Part shown: piece by piece, positions 1-11,452 of the stretch
Numbering within the stretch: position 1 is the first letter of the stretch
How the letters are laid out: each line of letters begins with the position of its first letter
Assembly (NCBI GenBank): GCA_018806915.1
Contig: JAGKQI010000048.1
Location: forward strand, 186,001 to 250,000
Source of the DNA: Phytophthora colocasiae
Taxonomy: Eukaryota; Oomycota; Peronosporomycetes; Peronosporales; Peronosporaceae
Direction of reading: 5' to 3'
Length of the DNA: 64,000 nucleotides
Translations under genes and position numbers: made by a program
Notes under the pieces: generated by a model
The model's database searches: none
The model's input: the letters and a program-made list of their open reading frames with translations, nothing else
Told to the model about the DNA's origin: nothing

Positions 1-425
1 TGGGCGCAATGGAAGTAAAACGAGTCCACAGCTTGACGGACCATTGGAATAGCCAGAGAATTGCTGCGAACTTCATTCTGTAGCAATGGCAGCACGTCTT
101 CCAGTGGCATTTGCTGCTTTACCACGTACCAGTGCACGTTAAACCTGTTTTTCTTGCCTTTACGCTGCTTCTTAGGGGTTAAATCACTTGAATCTTCTTG
201 TGAAGACCTAAAAGCATCAGAAAGTTGCTGCTTCTCGGCTCTACGGCGTAATTTAAGCGGTTCTTGATCTACCGAGACAACACTTAAAAACCGATGGTTT
301 GCGCTCCATACTGAAGCGTTTGAAGCCGTAGAAGCTGCAATAACACGACCAAATACAACAGAACGTCTTGACCGATGAAGACTTTGCCTAACTGCAGTGC
401 TCAGCCCTCGCGACAGGCTCTGCAT
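1..425 (-). CDS. partial protein with mitochondrial-type presequence (3' end outside window)
   Basis: On the minus strand an open frame starts at the ATG at 425-423 and stays open to the window edge, so about 141 residues of the N-terminal part are visible. The start MQSLSRGLSTAVRQSLHR is rich in Arg, Ser and Leu with no acidic residue, as in a mitochondrial matrix presequence. A Lys/Arg-rich stretch (KKQRKGKKNR) and a more ordered segment containing WYVVKQQMPLEDVLPLLQNE follow. I do not recognise the family; a mitochondrial ribosomal or RNA-associated protein would fit the basic composition but is only a guess. It lies head to head with the Sec7 gene, about 260 bp apart. The frame and codon use look genuine, and no other long frame competes. 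Confidence 0.6.
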   Translation of the reverse strand, partial: MQSLSRGLSTAVRQSLHRSRRSVVFGRVIAASTASNASVWSANHRFLSVVSVDQEPLKLRRRAEKQQLSDAFRSSQEDSSDLTPKKQRKGKKNRFNVHWYVVKQQMPLEDVLPLLQNEVRSNSLAIPMVRQAVDSFYFHCA

Positions 426-686
426 GACGCACTAAACCCGCTGATCTGATGGACAGGGTACCGACTTGACAACCCTCTTGAAATCGATACCGGTATTTCG
501 GTATCAAAACCGGTTGAAGGATTTTCGCGTCCTTACGACGAAACGGGGGAGTCGAAACGTACCAGGAAGCTCTTGCTTTGCGTCACTCGCTAGCGTCTAC
601 GAACCGCCTTTTATCCTGTCTAAGCGCGTATATCTGCTTCTTCTCGATCTAATTAACCTGGTTTTAATTTCTAAACGGAACTAGTT
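426..686. promoter_or_regulatory. presumed divergent promoter region
   Basis: This 261 bp gap separates the starts of two divergent genes, the mitochondrial-type protein and the Sec7 ARF-GEF. It therefore probably holds both core promoters. I see no clean copy of the oomycete initiator/FPR motif that is obvious in front of the BT1 genes, and no TATA box I would defend. Confidence 0.35.
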
Positions 687-3600
687 ATGGAGGCGTTGGT
701 GCTTAAATCTCTGGGTAAATTACGTAAGGCATGTACCCGAAGCCACCGCGAACTACGCGACATGGTGGACGCTGCCCAAGCTAAAGTGACTGCTGCCAGT
801 CAGGAAGATACCGGTACACTGGAGGTACCGTTCGAGCCGTTCCTGTTGGCGTGTCTGACCCGTCATGCGAAGATCGTGGCGGTGGCTCTGGACTGTATGG
901 AGAAGTTCCTGGCCTTTGGCTTCTTGAAAGAGGCCGGTACGATCCCTGAAGGGATCAGACGCCGCTTAGTTCAAAAAGCTGCAGCTGCTTCGTCGACTTC
1001 TGGGAGACGGTCAGGTTTTGGTCTGGGATTAGGCTCTGGGTCTGGAAATGGGTCAGGATCAGGTCAAGCACCTTCTTTTGGACTGACGACGCCGTCCAGT
1101 GGTAATCGAGATGCAGGAGAAGAAGATGGCAATGAAGATAATTACAGACTCATTGACTGTATCGTGGAGGTGGCGTGTGACTGCAATGATCATCCGGACG
1201 AAGGTGTGCAGATTCAAGTTTTACGAGTTTTATTGACAGCCGTGACGACACCTACGTGTGAAGTTCATGAACATGCTCTTCTACGAGCTGTGAGAGCTTG
1301 CTACCACGTCCATTTGGTCAGTAAAAGCGTCACTAACCGGACAGTAGCCAAGGCTACGTTGCAGCAAATTATCAGTATCGTTTTCCAGAGGATGGAGACG
1401 TTCGATCGCCGTGTGGAGGAAGAGACTAAAGCCACGTTACAAGCTCTGGATAAACAGGAACAGCAGAATCAGGAAGAGAACGAACAGGATCAAGACGGAC
1501 AAACCCACGACCACCAAGAGGTGAGTGAAAGCGACAGTGATGAGGATATTCTCCCCAAGACTCGACGTGCAGCACCTGCTGCTGCTTGGTATCCGTCCGT
1601 TGCTATAGCGCTCGGACTCCCCCACACTCTACACTCAGAGAAGACACCGATGTCTTCGACTGTGACGAAAAAGTTGAAAGCGGTGGCTACACTTTCGCAA
1701 CCGGTGAATGCTCCAGCGTTCCCGTCTGTGCTCCATAAGGACGCGTTTCTGCTGTTCCGGTCGCTTTGTAGGATCTCGATGCGGTCGGTAGCTGATGATT
1801 CCCCTACAGCCAATGGAGCGAATGGTTCCATGGCTGGGAATGCAGGTAACGGCGCGAATCCAGAAGATCCGTTCGCGTTCCAAAGTAAGATCCTGTCTTT
1901 GGAGCTTGTGAAGGAGATATTGGAGAACGCTGGACCCTCTTTTCGACGTGGGGAGAGATTCGTACACGCTATTCGGCAGTATCTGTGCCAGTCGTTGCTG
2001 CAGAACTGCACGAGTAACTACACACAGATTGTGTCGCTTTCTCTGCAGGTTTTCCTTGTTCTTTTACGAAATTTCAAGCGTCATTTGAAGACGGAGCTGG
2101 ACATCTTCATCACCAGTATCTTCCTTCGTCTGTTGCAATCGGGAAACGCAAGCTTTGAGCATAAATTGCTGGTTCTTGAGGCGCTGCACGCGATCTGCGA
2201 CGATCCACAGACACTTGGGGAAATTTTCATCAACTACGACTGCGACTGGAACACCAACGACTTGTTCAAGCAGATCGTGCACGCACTCGCCAAGGCCGCG
2301 AAGGGTGGACGCTCTCAAGACGCAGCCGCGCAACAGTATGCCGCGAGTCTGTCCAGTAGCGCGCGGATCAAGATGCAGCAACAGGACGCAGCCCTCGCTC
2401 TGAAAGGCCTGGAGTGTCTTACGGCCACCACAGCGTCACTGAAGAAAGCTGCGAACTTCGTGGAAACAGAGCGCCAATCGTCCCAACACGAAGGAGAGAT
2501 CGAAAATGGCGGAGAAGAAGACAATATTGCGCCACCAGACATGGTTCCAGTCGTGTCGTCCACTATGTCAGCAGTCGAGGCGTTCGAAACCAAGAAGAAG
2601 CGCCAAGAGGAGCTGGCGACAGGTATTCTCAAGTTTAACGTCAAGCCCAGCGCTGGTGTCGCGTACCTCGTGGCGCACGGCCACATGGGCGAAGGTTCTC
2701 CTCGTGATGTGGCTCAGTTCCTGCACTCGCACAATGACAAGTTGGATAAGACAATGGTGGGCGATTACCTTGGAAACGGCGTTCACTATCAAGGCGGTTT
2801 CTGCGTTAAAGCGCTGCACGAGTACGTGGATATGCTGGACTTTACAGGCTTGGAGATTGACGTAGCCATCCGCCATTTCCTCGCCGGCTTCCGATTACCA
2901 GGAGAGTCTCAGAAGATTGACCGGATGATGGAGAAGTTCGCTGAGAGATTCTTCAACTCCTGTCCGCCTGGGCTCTTCCCCAGTGCAGACACTGCCTTCA
3001 TCCTGGCGTTCTCTATCATTATGCTACAGACGGATCTGCACAACCCTAGTATCGCAGAGGAAAAAAAGATGGACAAGGCTGGATTCTTACGGAACAACCG
3101 CGGGATTAACGACGGTAAAGATCTACCGGAAGACTACATGGGCGCTATCTTCGACCGGATCAAGGCCACTCCCATTTCCTTAAAGGAAGACGACGACTTC
3201 CGTAATCGACGTGGAGGAACAGCTCCTAGTGCGACCAGCTCGTTGTTCGGAGCTTCCAATGCAGCCACAGATCGGATGCGACGTGACGCGTACATTAAAG
3301 AGCGCGAGTCAATGGTGCGTCAGTCTGAAGCACTCTTTAAACGTCGAGTACCGGCGTCAGCACGAGCCCAGCAGTCTCCCCGTAGCAACCGACCTTCTTC
3401 AGCTGGATCTGCAGGGGCGTCTCCCTCTCGAGGTGATGGTATTTCATCTTTGTTAACCCCCGATCCATTGGCGTCTACATTCCACGAGGTTTCCGGCTAC
3501 AACGAGCGTTCGCACGTGCGCCCCATGTTTGAGACGTTGTGGGCACCACTTCTAGCTGCTTGCTCAGTGACGTTCGAGAGCTCCGAATCTGCTGAAGCGA

Positions 3601-6600
3601 TCCAGTTGTGTTTGGACTCGTTCCGTCATGCCGTTCATCTCTCTGCTAGATTGAGTATGCCTGCTGAGAGAGACGCCTTCGTGACGGTGCTGGCGAAGTT
3701 TACAGCTCTCCACACGACCAACTCGCGTCTCATGCGGTCGAAGAACATGGAGGCTATCAAGGCTCTCATCTCTATCAGTGTCAAGGAAGGGAACTATCTT
3801 GGGGACTCGTGGCATGACGTTCTACAGGCGATTTCTCAGTTGGCGCGCATCCAGACCCATGCGCAGGGATTACACGAGCGTTCTGCAGCGGGATCTATCT
3901 CCGGTGATTCCTCGTACTTCAACCGGCAACCTTCGCCAGGCATGAGCCACTCCAGCTCAAGGAATAGCAGTGCCAGCTCCACTCCGTCGTTCAGTATGCT
4001 CGGTTCGGCTTCAGGTAGTAAACGTAGCGGCTTGGGGTCATCACTCTCTTCGCCATCCCCATCGCACCGCGACATCGGTGGCCGTGGCAGTGGCTCGGAG
4101 CTGGATGAAGCTCAGAGCGCAGCCATTGAGGATGAGAACGCAGCTCGTGTGCTGAACGAGATTGACCAGCTTGCGAGCGACCGCGTGTTCTCCAGTTCCG
4201 TGTCTCTCAGTGACCAAGCGCTGCAGGACTTCGTGGTTCAACTCACAGTCGTGTCACTGTCGGAGTGTTCGGGCGTCGGACCTTCCGGGGCAGCGGGTGG
4301 CTCTCCTCCTCGCGTCTTCAGCCTACAGAAGCTGGTGGAAGTCGCAGATATGAACATGCGCACGCGCTCCCGAATGGTGTGGGCAGCGACGTGGCAGACT
4401 TTATCCAGACACTTCACTACGATCGGATGTCACGAGGACCTGACTGTAGGTATGTACGCCATTGACTCCCTGCGTCAGCTGAGCATGAAGTTCCTGGAGC
4501 GAGCGGAGCTACGCGATTTCAACTTCCAGCGCCTGTTCCTGGCACCGTTCGAAGTCATCATGGCGAATGCTACGTCTCTCGAGACACGTGAGCTGGTGTT
4601 ACGCTGTGTGGAGAACCTGGTGCTCGCACGCGTCGGAAATATCCGCTCCGGCTGGAAAACGATCTGGGGTGTACTCCGTGTAGCTGCTGAAACGTATGCG
4701 CCGGGGAGTGAAGATCGCGTGGTACTGTTGGGCTTCCAAGTTGCACGTGGCGTGTTGGAACGCCACTTTGACTGCATCGTGGACGTGTTCGTTGACGCCG
4801 TGGAATGTTTACTGGCGTTTGCTGTTTGTGGGTGTGAGGAGGTCGAACGGCAAATGGAAGAGCGACTCGCGCTCACTCAACTCGGAGTAGACAGCATCGG
4901 ACTCCTGCGCCGTGTCTGCATTGAGAAGCTCGCGACGGGGGAGGTAATTGAGCCGCTCACAGCGCGCGAGACTGCCGGGTCCCTCTCTGCAGCTGCGGCT
5001 CCTGCTGCTGCAGTGGCGGCCGCAGCAGCAGCCAAGCAGGCTGCGCGTGTGGGTTTCAAGAAGATTAAGGTGGTAGCAGAAGATCCTGAAACGAGCGCCG
5101 ACCCGGCCGGCGTTCAGTCGCCTTCTAAGCGCGCATCCATTCGCTACCAGAAGCAGGAATCCGTGCGTTCGTTGGAGGAGGAGGTGGCTGAGCTGTCTCC
5201 GCGCAGGAAGGTGCTCTCGCCTTCTCCGTTGTCTCCACGTCTGAGAGCGGGTTCTGTTGAGGCGCAGGAAGAAGACATTCAAAGCAGTGAGGTGGCGTAC
5301 AACGACTCGGCTGCACACACACGTATGTGGTGGCCTGTTCTGACCGCGTTGTCAACGCTGGCTGCCGATCGTCGGCTAGACGTACGTCTGGCAGCTTTGG
5401 AAGCTATGTTTGACGCATTGGAGGTGCATGGTAACAAGTTCTCGGCTGGTCTCTGGGGGTTAATCTTCAAGGGCGTACTCATTCCGCTGCTGGACGAGCT
5501 CCGGCACCTCGAAGTGGTGGTGGAGAAAGGTGCGCAAATGCTACCCAAGCTCCCGCTACCGCCGAGCAATCCGTCGACCCGCATGCCTCAGTACACGGCC
5601 GGCAAGACGACAGCAACACTGTGTTTGGAGAGATTACTGGAGTGCTTTGGTCTGTTCTACGACATCGTTGGGTTCCTGCCGGAAGTTCTCTTTTTACTAG
5701 GCAAATGCATGGATGCTGGAGACGCAGAAGAGCAGCTTGCGGCTGCGTCGGCCCGCGCACTGGAGGTGATGCTTGTCACGCACGGGCACAAGTTCCCAGA
5801 GGACGTTTGGGGCCTCATTTCAGACGAGCTACGCAACGTCATGAAGCGTGCGGAGCCTACATGGATCTTCTTTGCCTTGCCTCCTGAAGACGAGGGCGAA
5901 CCGGCTGGAAGCCCGCCGAAGTTATCTCTGTCTCCGCGAACGGTTGATTCCGCGGCTCTTAATCTCACGTCACCACGTCAGCCTTCGCTTCTGAGTATGT
6001 ATCCAGGCGTCGTGGCGACTTTAGGCTTCACATTCGCTACCAATTTCCCGCCCAAGGTCATCACTGTAGAGGAAGTGGAAGCGCAGCGGGTGCCGTCGCG
6101 CACACATTTGGCTGTCTTATTGGCGCTGCAACGTGTAGCTGGTAACGTGTTGGCAAGCCGTCGGAAGGAGAACTTATCGCTGAGTATTGGCCACGCGCGC
6201 TCATTGCTGTCGTGTTTACGTGAGAGCTACCTATTTGCTCGTAAGGTGAATGACGAGGTGCAGCTACGACGTTACTTGCAGCGCGTTGGCTGGCGGTACG
6301 GCATGACGGTACCATCCTCTAGTGAACTGCCGAGTTTACTACCACAGGAAGTCCTAGGCAAGCAGCAGTATCTCCATGTGCTCTTCACTGCGCTAGTACG
6401 GAGTGTAGACAACGCTCAAGTGGCGCCGATCGGGGAGCAAGAAGAGGCTCGTAAATACATGGCGCGGTTGGTACAAGAAACCCTAGAGGAGTATCTGGCG
6501 TGGACGGGTGTGTCTCCGCAGTATATCGATGAGACAGAGATGCCTGCAGACGCTCATCAAAGGGTGGAGAGCTTCACGCCGCTCTTAGTTGCAACGCTAC

Positions 6601-6828
6601 AGGAATTGGCGGCATTCGACAGCACTGAGGTGAGTGTAGAGACTCTGAATTGTTTCTTGTATTCCAGTACTAACTTTTATTTACATGTTAATTCTGTAGC
6701 TCCAGCGTCATATGCCGTGGTTGTATCCGCTTCTAACGGATCTGGTGATGGCTCCGAATGCAGAAGTGCGAGTAGCGCTATCAAGTGTATTCAGCAGAGC
6801 TGTACGGCAACTTTTGCCTCCTATGTAG
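687..6828 (+). CDS. BIG-type Sec7 guanine-nucleotide exchange factor for ARF GTPases
   Basis: Two exons (687-6629 and 6700-6828) encode about 2023 residues, a normal length for large BIG/Sec7-type ARF-GEFs. The Sec7 domain spans roughly residues 635-835. It carries the catalytic 'glutamic finger' motif FRLPGES with the acid at residue 740, and the second signature SIIMLQTDLHNP. DCB and HUS-like helical repeats precede it and HDS-type helical repeats follow, interrupted by Ser/Pro/Gly-rich and poly-Ala linkers. By family knowledge it loads GTP on ARF at the trans-Golgi or endosomes. Reading through the intron gives a false C-terminus that is open to 6956. Splicing instead gives the expected ending with MPWLYPLLTDLV and VRVALSSVFSRAV before a stop at 6826-6828. 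The ATG at 687 is the first in frame and starts the conserved N-terminal helices. Confidence 0.93.
6630..6699 (+). other. 70 bp spliceosomal intron near the 3' end of the Sec7 gene
   Basis: The donor is GTGAGT and the acceptor TTCTGTAG, with a branch-site-like GTACTAAC at 6667-6674. The intron has no in-frame stop, so it is easily mistaken for coding sequence. Removing it restores a typical BIG C-terminal helix pair in the same phase. Confidence 0.85.
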
Positions 6829-6935
6829 GCGTTGAAGCTGTAGAGTGTTGGCCGGGCGAAAGTGGTTTGTATTGTCGAAGGAAATTGCTTGCATTTACTT
6901 ATTCCCTACTGGGGCTGAAGGCGACATGGATCTTA

Positions 6936-7679
6936 CTACCTCCGTGCGGAAAATGATGAGCATTTTAAAAAAAATTGCGCAGCGCTCCGCCTCGTTGTTT
7001 TGGGGAGTTATTAAATTTGCAGAGGAGCTATGCGTTTGTGTTGAGCTGCTGACAAAACCAAAAGAAATTTGTGAGCGTACGTGCTCCGCCACATTAGAAG
7101 AATTACTAGTAGTAACCGCACAGAGAAACATAACTTTAGTAATGTAGCGCTTGCTTTGAACAGCCTGGACGGGAGGATCTTCTGTAGGGCACCCATCTTT
7201 CCCTGTGAGCACATACACGTGCTGTCCGATCTTCTTCACGTAAAACCACTTTTCGTCGATGTGAACCACGTCGTGCATTGCGTCGAACTTGTAGGTTCCA
7301 TCAAACTGAGAGGTCACATGATCCATGCAGAACTGGAGCCTCTTGAGGCGATGCAAAGGGGTGAGCAGTGGACGAGTTTGTCTTGGCGCACGGCGTAGGA
7401 AGCCCTCCTTCACGAGTTGTTGCACGAGATATGAGCTCACGCCAGACCCCTGTTGTATAGCACGCTGGTGCTCACGGTCATTTACTGGCACTTCGGCGAG
7501 GCACTTGCACAACTCCACGCGGTTCTTCTTCTTCGCCCTTGGGAGTGTTTTCTTGACTTGACTACCGCTCCTACCCGGTCTCCCATTGACCGGATACCCT
7601 GCTCCCAAATGCGAGAAACAGCGCAGCGGTTTAGATCAAAGTAGGCAGCTGTCCGCCCGATATCGCCGTGCCTGAGCAC
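6936..7679 (-). pseudogene. remnant mariner (MLE) transposase
   Basis: Two overlapping minus-strand frames together cover the first part of a mariner-like transposase. The first starts at 7679 and shows an N-terminal HTH-like region (DIGRTAAYFDLNRCAVSRIW). The second, running from about 7608, carries the basic linker and the first catalytic block VVHIDEKWFYVKK, a form typical of plant-type MLEs. A frameshift near 7560 separates the two. After the block ending ITKVMFLCAV the similarity stops and unrelated residues lead into the end repeat. The second and third catalytic acids are therefore missing, and the protein cannot be an active transposase. Confidence 0.8.
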
Positions 7680-7898
7680 CCCTCAATTGCTGTGAAGAAG
7701 CAGCATCTCCCACACTGCTTGGCGCACTTCGTCAGACGCTGCTCATCGCCGCTCCGGTTTGAAAGTGATGGGGGGAGGTCCAGCGGGAAGATTGGGCGGG
7801 AGATTCGAAATTCAAAATTTGATCGGATTTGCAAGGTATAGATTCTGAACAGGATGTAATACAATTGGAAATGCTCATCATTTTCCGCACGGAGGTAG
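6936..7898 (-). mobile_element. truncated mariner-like element with 30 bp perfect TIRs
   Basis: Perfect 30 bp inverted repeats at 6936-6965 and 7869-7898 begin CTACCTCCGTGCGG. TA dinucleotides lie at both outer edges (6934-6935 and 7899-7900), the target-site duplication of Tc1/mariner elements. The end resembles the Stowaway/plant mariner end (CTCCCTCCGT). The 963 bp body holds only part of a transposase on the minus strand, so the copy is non-autonomous. It sits about 107 bp downstream of the Sec7 stop and may affect that gene's 3' end. Confidence 0.9.
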
Positions 7899-7907
7899 TA
7901 CAACAAA

Positions 7908-8087
7908 ATGGCTGCCACGACGATATGGGACACAGTTGCAGCCAATGACGTCAGTAATTGGAAGGTGCACAACCATGAGAGCTCTTCGCAGTTTGCGGCC
8001 TCACAGTTCGGAGCAGCTCTCCTCCGTAGGTTTAATGCAATGCAGGTGGACAGATCTACAGACCGACAAGGTCATCGTAGTCGTTAG
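7908..8087 (+). other. short open frame of 59 codons just outside the mariner end
   Basis: An ATG at 7908, eight bases beyond the right TA of the mariner element, opens a 59-residue frame (MAATTIWDTVAANDV...) ending at 8085-8087. Composition is unremarkable, with no signal peptide or motif. It may be a remnant exon separated from its gene by the transposon, or chance. I give it little weight. Confidence 0.15.
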
Positions 8088-8222
8088 TTTTTAGCTAAGT
8101 AAGTGATGACGATGCACGTCACTGAAGAAGAAGTGGTCTCTTGAAGCCTACAAGTCGTAGGTACCAGTAGTACAGTAGGACAATCTCCCAGGAACCCAGC
8201 GAATCCTTCCCCACTCAAGGGT

Positions 8223-8239
8223 TCTCAGTCTTCAAATCT
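8223..8239 (+). promoter_or_regulatory. oomycete-type initiator/FPR-like element
   Basis: TCTCAGTCTTCAAATCT fits the oomycete core promoter pattern, a TCA-TYY initiator followed by CAWTTT, allowing one or two differences. It lies about 19 bp before the ATG of the 498-residue gene, so it would give a very short leader. Confidence 0.45.
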
Positions 8240-8257
8240 CTTCAAGGTACTGCATCG

Positions 8258-9754
8258 ATGGGCGTCTGCAAGTCGTCCAAGGAAGCTCCACCGACCACCC
8301 CACCTCTGGGTAGTTCTGATTGCATGCTCGAACAGATCAGGGCTCTTGTCACGACAGGATCACTCCCTTCCGACATGAAACTTGAGAAAGAAGCACAACG
8401 GCGCTTCTGGAGTATCATGAGAGAGAAACTCTCAGTGAATAAAAGTTCCAGTGGTTTGTTTGTGTTGGACCAGATAGCTGTAGCCATTCTGGACGACAAC
8501 GAAGACATCGATAGCGCTTTCACTGACCCAGTCGTCCTGTTACCAAAACCATCAACCCAGCAGGAAGTCCTCAACGCGTACGTTCACAAGCGGTTCTCGA
8601 ACACGCAGGGACTTCCTGATATTGCACCTTTGATACTGGGGAAGCGCAAAGTTTCGCCGCCCAAGTCGTCTTCTGACGGAAAACAGAAGGTGCCCTCGGT
8701 GATCAGTACCAACAAGACGGACGCCAACATGAGATCTCCATTAACAGCCACGCTGAAGGCAATACCGACCGTCTTCAGTCCTCTGGTTTTAGCGGATAAT
8801 ACTCCACTTACGGTCCTGCAAGATGTGGAAGCTATCCACCGTCGGGCAGCCAACGTCAACAAGCTGTGCTTTGAGTTGGCCTACCCTTGGGAACACTCCA
8901 AGGTGTGGTACGACCCAAGTGAGTACCATGAACTTCATGTAGCACACTGGCGATTCTGGATGGAGAACCGAAGTCACTTTTTCGACTGGCAGCTCAACGC
9001 GCCATTGAAGACTAGTTTCAGCAGGCGTCTACGCCGAAAAATGAAGCAGCAGGCGTGCACAGATCGACTCAAATTCCTCAGTCAGTGTATCGAGACTTGG
9101 GGGTACTACAATTTCTTGGAACGCTTTGAAGGAGTGGAGAACGACCGACTACTCATGTGGATGGGTGGTCAACCCGGTAAGAATTCTCCAGATGCCAAGT
9201 CCTATAAAGGCCCCACGATCCAGAATCTCTCGAACGTGTACAGCTACGACCCTGAAACGTACCACGCGCGCGTTAAGGGTGCTCTCAAGCCTTTTAAACT
9301 GGACCAAGGGGGATTTCTGAACATCACGTCGCTGCTAGAGCACACTAACGCCCTGGATCCGGAAGCGAAAATCGAGAATCGACTAACTGACGAGGCTCTG
9401 GCTTGGGTACGCCACGATATTTGCTCGAATCGAGATCCCATCAACGAATGGTGGGTCGGTGACCGCCTCACTGGAGTTTGGTCCAAGCTGATCAGCAGCA
9501 ATCGAATCGAAGGACTTGAGAGGGTGCAAATGGAGAAATTTGACAAGGGCGACTACAGTCTTCCGAGGATCCCAGAGTTCCATATTAGCGAGAAGTTGGT
9601 CGGGTACACTCCTCTCACTCGTTCTGATGGTTCTTACACAGCGGAACAAGCAACTCCCTTGAAGAAAAACGAAGTGGAAAGTAGCAGTGACAGTGAGTCT
9701 GACGTCGAACCAGATGATGAGATGTCGCCTCCATCGAAGAAGTCGAAGTCGTGA
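8258..9754 (+). CDS. unrecognised 498-residue protein with acidic, lysine-rich C-terminus
   Basis: A single open frame of 498 codons starts at the ATG at 8258. I do not recognise the family. Residues 200-430 look globular and are rich in Trp, Tyr and charged residues (HVAHWRFWMENRSHFFDWQL, INEWWVGDRLTGVW). The last 40 residues are acidic and Ser-rich and end in a basic SPPSKKSKS, a possible nuclear signal. The N-terminus MGVCKSS also fits an N-myristoylation site with a neighbouring Cys, so membrane or nuclear localisation are both possible. No transmembrane segment is evident. A motif resembling the oomycete initiator lies just upstream. It is intact, and its codon use resembles that of the Sec7 gene. 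A lineage-specific nuclear protein is the simplest reading. Confidence 0.7.
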   Translation: MGVCKSSKEAPPTTPPLGSSDCMLEQIRALVTTGSLPSDMKLEKEAQRRFWSIMREKLSVNKSSSGLFVLDQIAVAILDDNEDIDSAFTDPVVLLPKPSTQQEVLNAYVHKRFSNTQGLPDIAPLILGKRKVSPPKSSSDGKQKVPSVISTNKTDANMRSPLTATLKAIPTVFSPLVLADNTPLTVLQDVEAIHRRAANVNKLCFELAYPWEHSKVWYDPSEYHELHVAHWRFWMENRSHFFDWQLNAPLKTSFSRRLRRKMKQQACTDRLKFLSQCIETWGYYNFLERFEGVENDRLLMWMGGQPGKNSPDAKSYKGPTIQNLSNVYSYDPETYHARVKGALKPFKLDQGGFLNITSLLEHTNALDPEAKIENRLTDEALAWVRHDICSNRDPINEWWVGDRLTGVWSKLISSNRIEGLERVQMEKFDKGDYSLPRIPEFHISEKLVGYTPLTRSDGSYTAEQATPLKKNEVESSSDSESDVEPDDEMSPPSKKSKS

Positions 9755-11380
9755 AGCGGCAGTGGGAAACCAGAGTGATCCGCTCGGGAAATAGTGCATC
9801 CGTTACTTAAGTAGGTCGAGTTGTTATCGTCATTCATCAAGTATCCCGATAGGCTCCTCCAATTGGAATGCTACGTGCATTTGCATGTCAGTTATGAAGT
9901 CAAAGCAGCTTGGTTGACCTTGAAGCACCACAACGGGAGCTTCAACTTGGGATTGGGGAAAGGCACAAAATGTAGACGAACTCGTTGTCGATATCCTGAG
10001 GAGCTGGCAATGATCAACATGGCTATCAAGTTGACATGCCGCAGCACAAGTACAACCGTGTATTTAACGTTACTACATGTGTCGGCACATTCCGGAAGGG
10101 GTAGCTCCATTTGAGTACAGACTGGTTGTAGAGGCTGTTGAGCAAGCAGCAGCTGAACTATGTTACGCATGTTCAGCCAATGCAGCACCCAAATACAAAC
10201 ACAGCAACCTTGCCGAGACAATTGAACACGTGAATCGATTGACAGAGCTCTTGGGAGGATCGCTTGGCTTCAACCTGCAGTTGTAGTCTGCAACTTGTAG
10301 ACGTACGAGTGAACCACACCCGGAGGAATCAGATGCGTGAGCCATGCACCTGTAGTCCGGTCTCTGGATGACAGGGATCACTGTGATCCACAGTGTGGAC
10401 GAAAGCAAGCGCCAGCGCGTCCGACGTCACGCCCAGACCGAATATGTTGTCGACGAAATTCAACGCACTAGCGATCTGATTCAAGCTTCAGCGCTCATGC
10501 ATGCTTGAAGCATCATCCAGGCGTCCCGTTCAAAAGCTTGGTCGCTCCAATGAAACGAAGCCGTCCCCAATTGCTACGGTACCTGTACTGTACACTGTAC
10601 AGGCTACCGGCGGTGATGGCACATCAGTTGACCGTGCAAGTCTCCGATATACACATGCAGATCTTTGTCCTTGTGTGGTACGATTCGCCATTGCCGCTTT
10701 TGCCGAAGAAACGTTGGCGAACAGATAAGTTACCACCGTTCACATTGGATGGATGAGAGTTCTTGCGGCCCAGAATGACTCACGGTCCATGAGTTGTGAA
10801 GTTCAGGCTTGCAAAGCAAGTGGCATCAATCAAGTGTTCCGTGATGCGCTGCGGGAGCTGGTGAGCCTAAACTCCCATTCGTCCACGGGTGATTGCACAA
10901 CGTTGCACTTGGAGGATGAACGGAGACGAAACGGGTCACAGCATCGTGCACGTTGCCGACATGCGATCGCTTTTCCGCGTGATCCTCGCTGATTAATGTT
11001 GACAGCTTGGCTGCGTATATACCCGATTAAGCGTCTTAACCGCTTCAACCTGCACTTGTACTTGATCAACGTAAATGCTGTCATTGAGCACTAGAACCTC
11101 CTCAAACTTAGCGCAAACAACATAGTCTCCGTTGCATTGCATCTCTTACATATGTTGCTACACCTCGCGATCGTCGACTGAGTCTGTACGGGGACCTTCT
11201 AGACGTGGTCTTGAGCTCATCCCCTGTGAATGACTCCAGTTGCTGCTGCGCTGCCGATCCGCCCGAGATTAAGCCTACATGTATAGATTAGTTCCTATCC
11301 GATCGTTTGCAGGAGGTCCTGTTTAGCAAGCTCTTTCCATCGTAAATGCTAGGGCATTCACCTTCGTGGTGCCGGTTCCA
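9755..11380. other. 1.6 kb intergenic region with decayed sequence
   Basis: No convincing gene is present. A 70-codon plus-strand frame at 10077-10286 (MCRHIPEGVAPFEYR...NLAETIEHVNRLTELLGG) and a minus-strand fragment near 10340-10470 have protein-like composition, but both are short and flanked by stops in every frame. They may be remains of a degraded gene. I found no inverted repeats or LTRs that would define an element. Confidence 0.35.
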
Positions 11381-11396
11381 GCTCACTCCTGCTTTT
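11381..11396 (+). promoter_or_regulatory. oomycete initiator/FPR-like core promoter of BT1 gene A
   Basis: GCTCACTCCTGCTTTT matches the oomycete Inr+FPR consensus (GCTCATTYYNCAWTTT) at nearly all positions. It lies 56 bp upstream of the ATG at 11453. This supports the downstream ATG, because the in-frame ATG at 11366 would lie upstream of the transcription start. Confidence 0.6.
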
Positions 11397-11452
11397 GCCT
11401 TGAGCTGCTCAAGTTACTCAACCCCCCCCCCACTACTCTTCCTGTCTTGATC

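Noticed and set aside
1437..6315. Numerous antisense and alternate-frame open stretches over the Sec7 gene
   Set aside because: They are shadows of a G+C-rich coding sequence with strong codon bias.
10077..10286. 70-codon frame with helical composition in the 9.8-11.4 kb gap
   Set aside because: Short, surrounded by stops, no promoter motif and no recognised family; mentioned only as a possible remnant.
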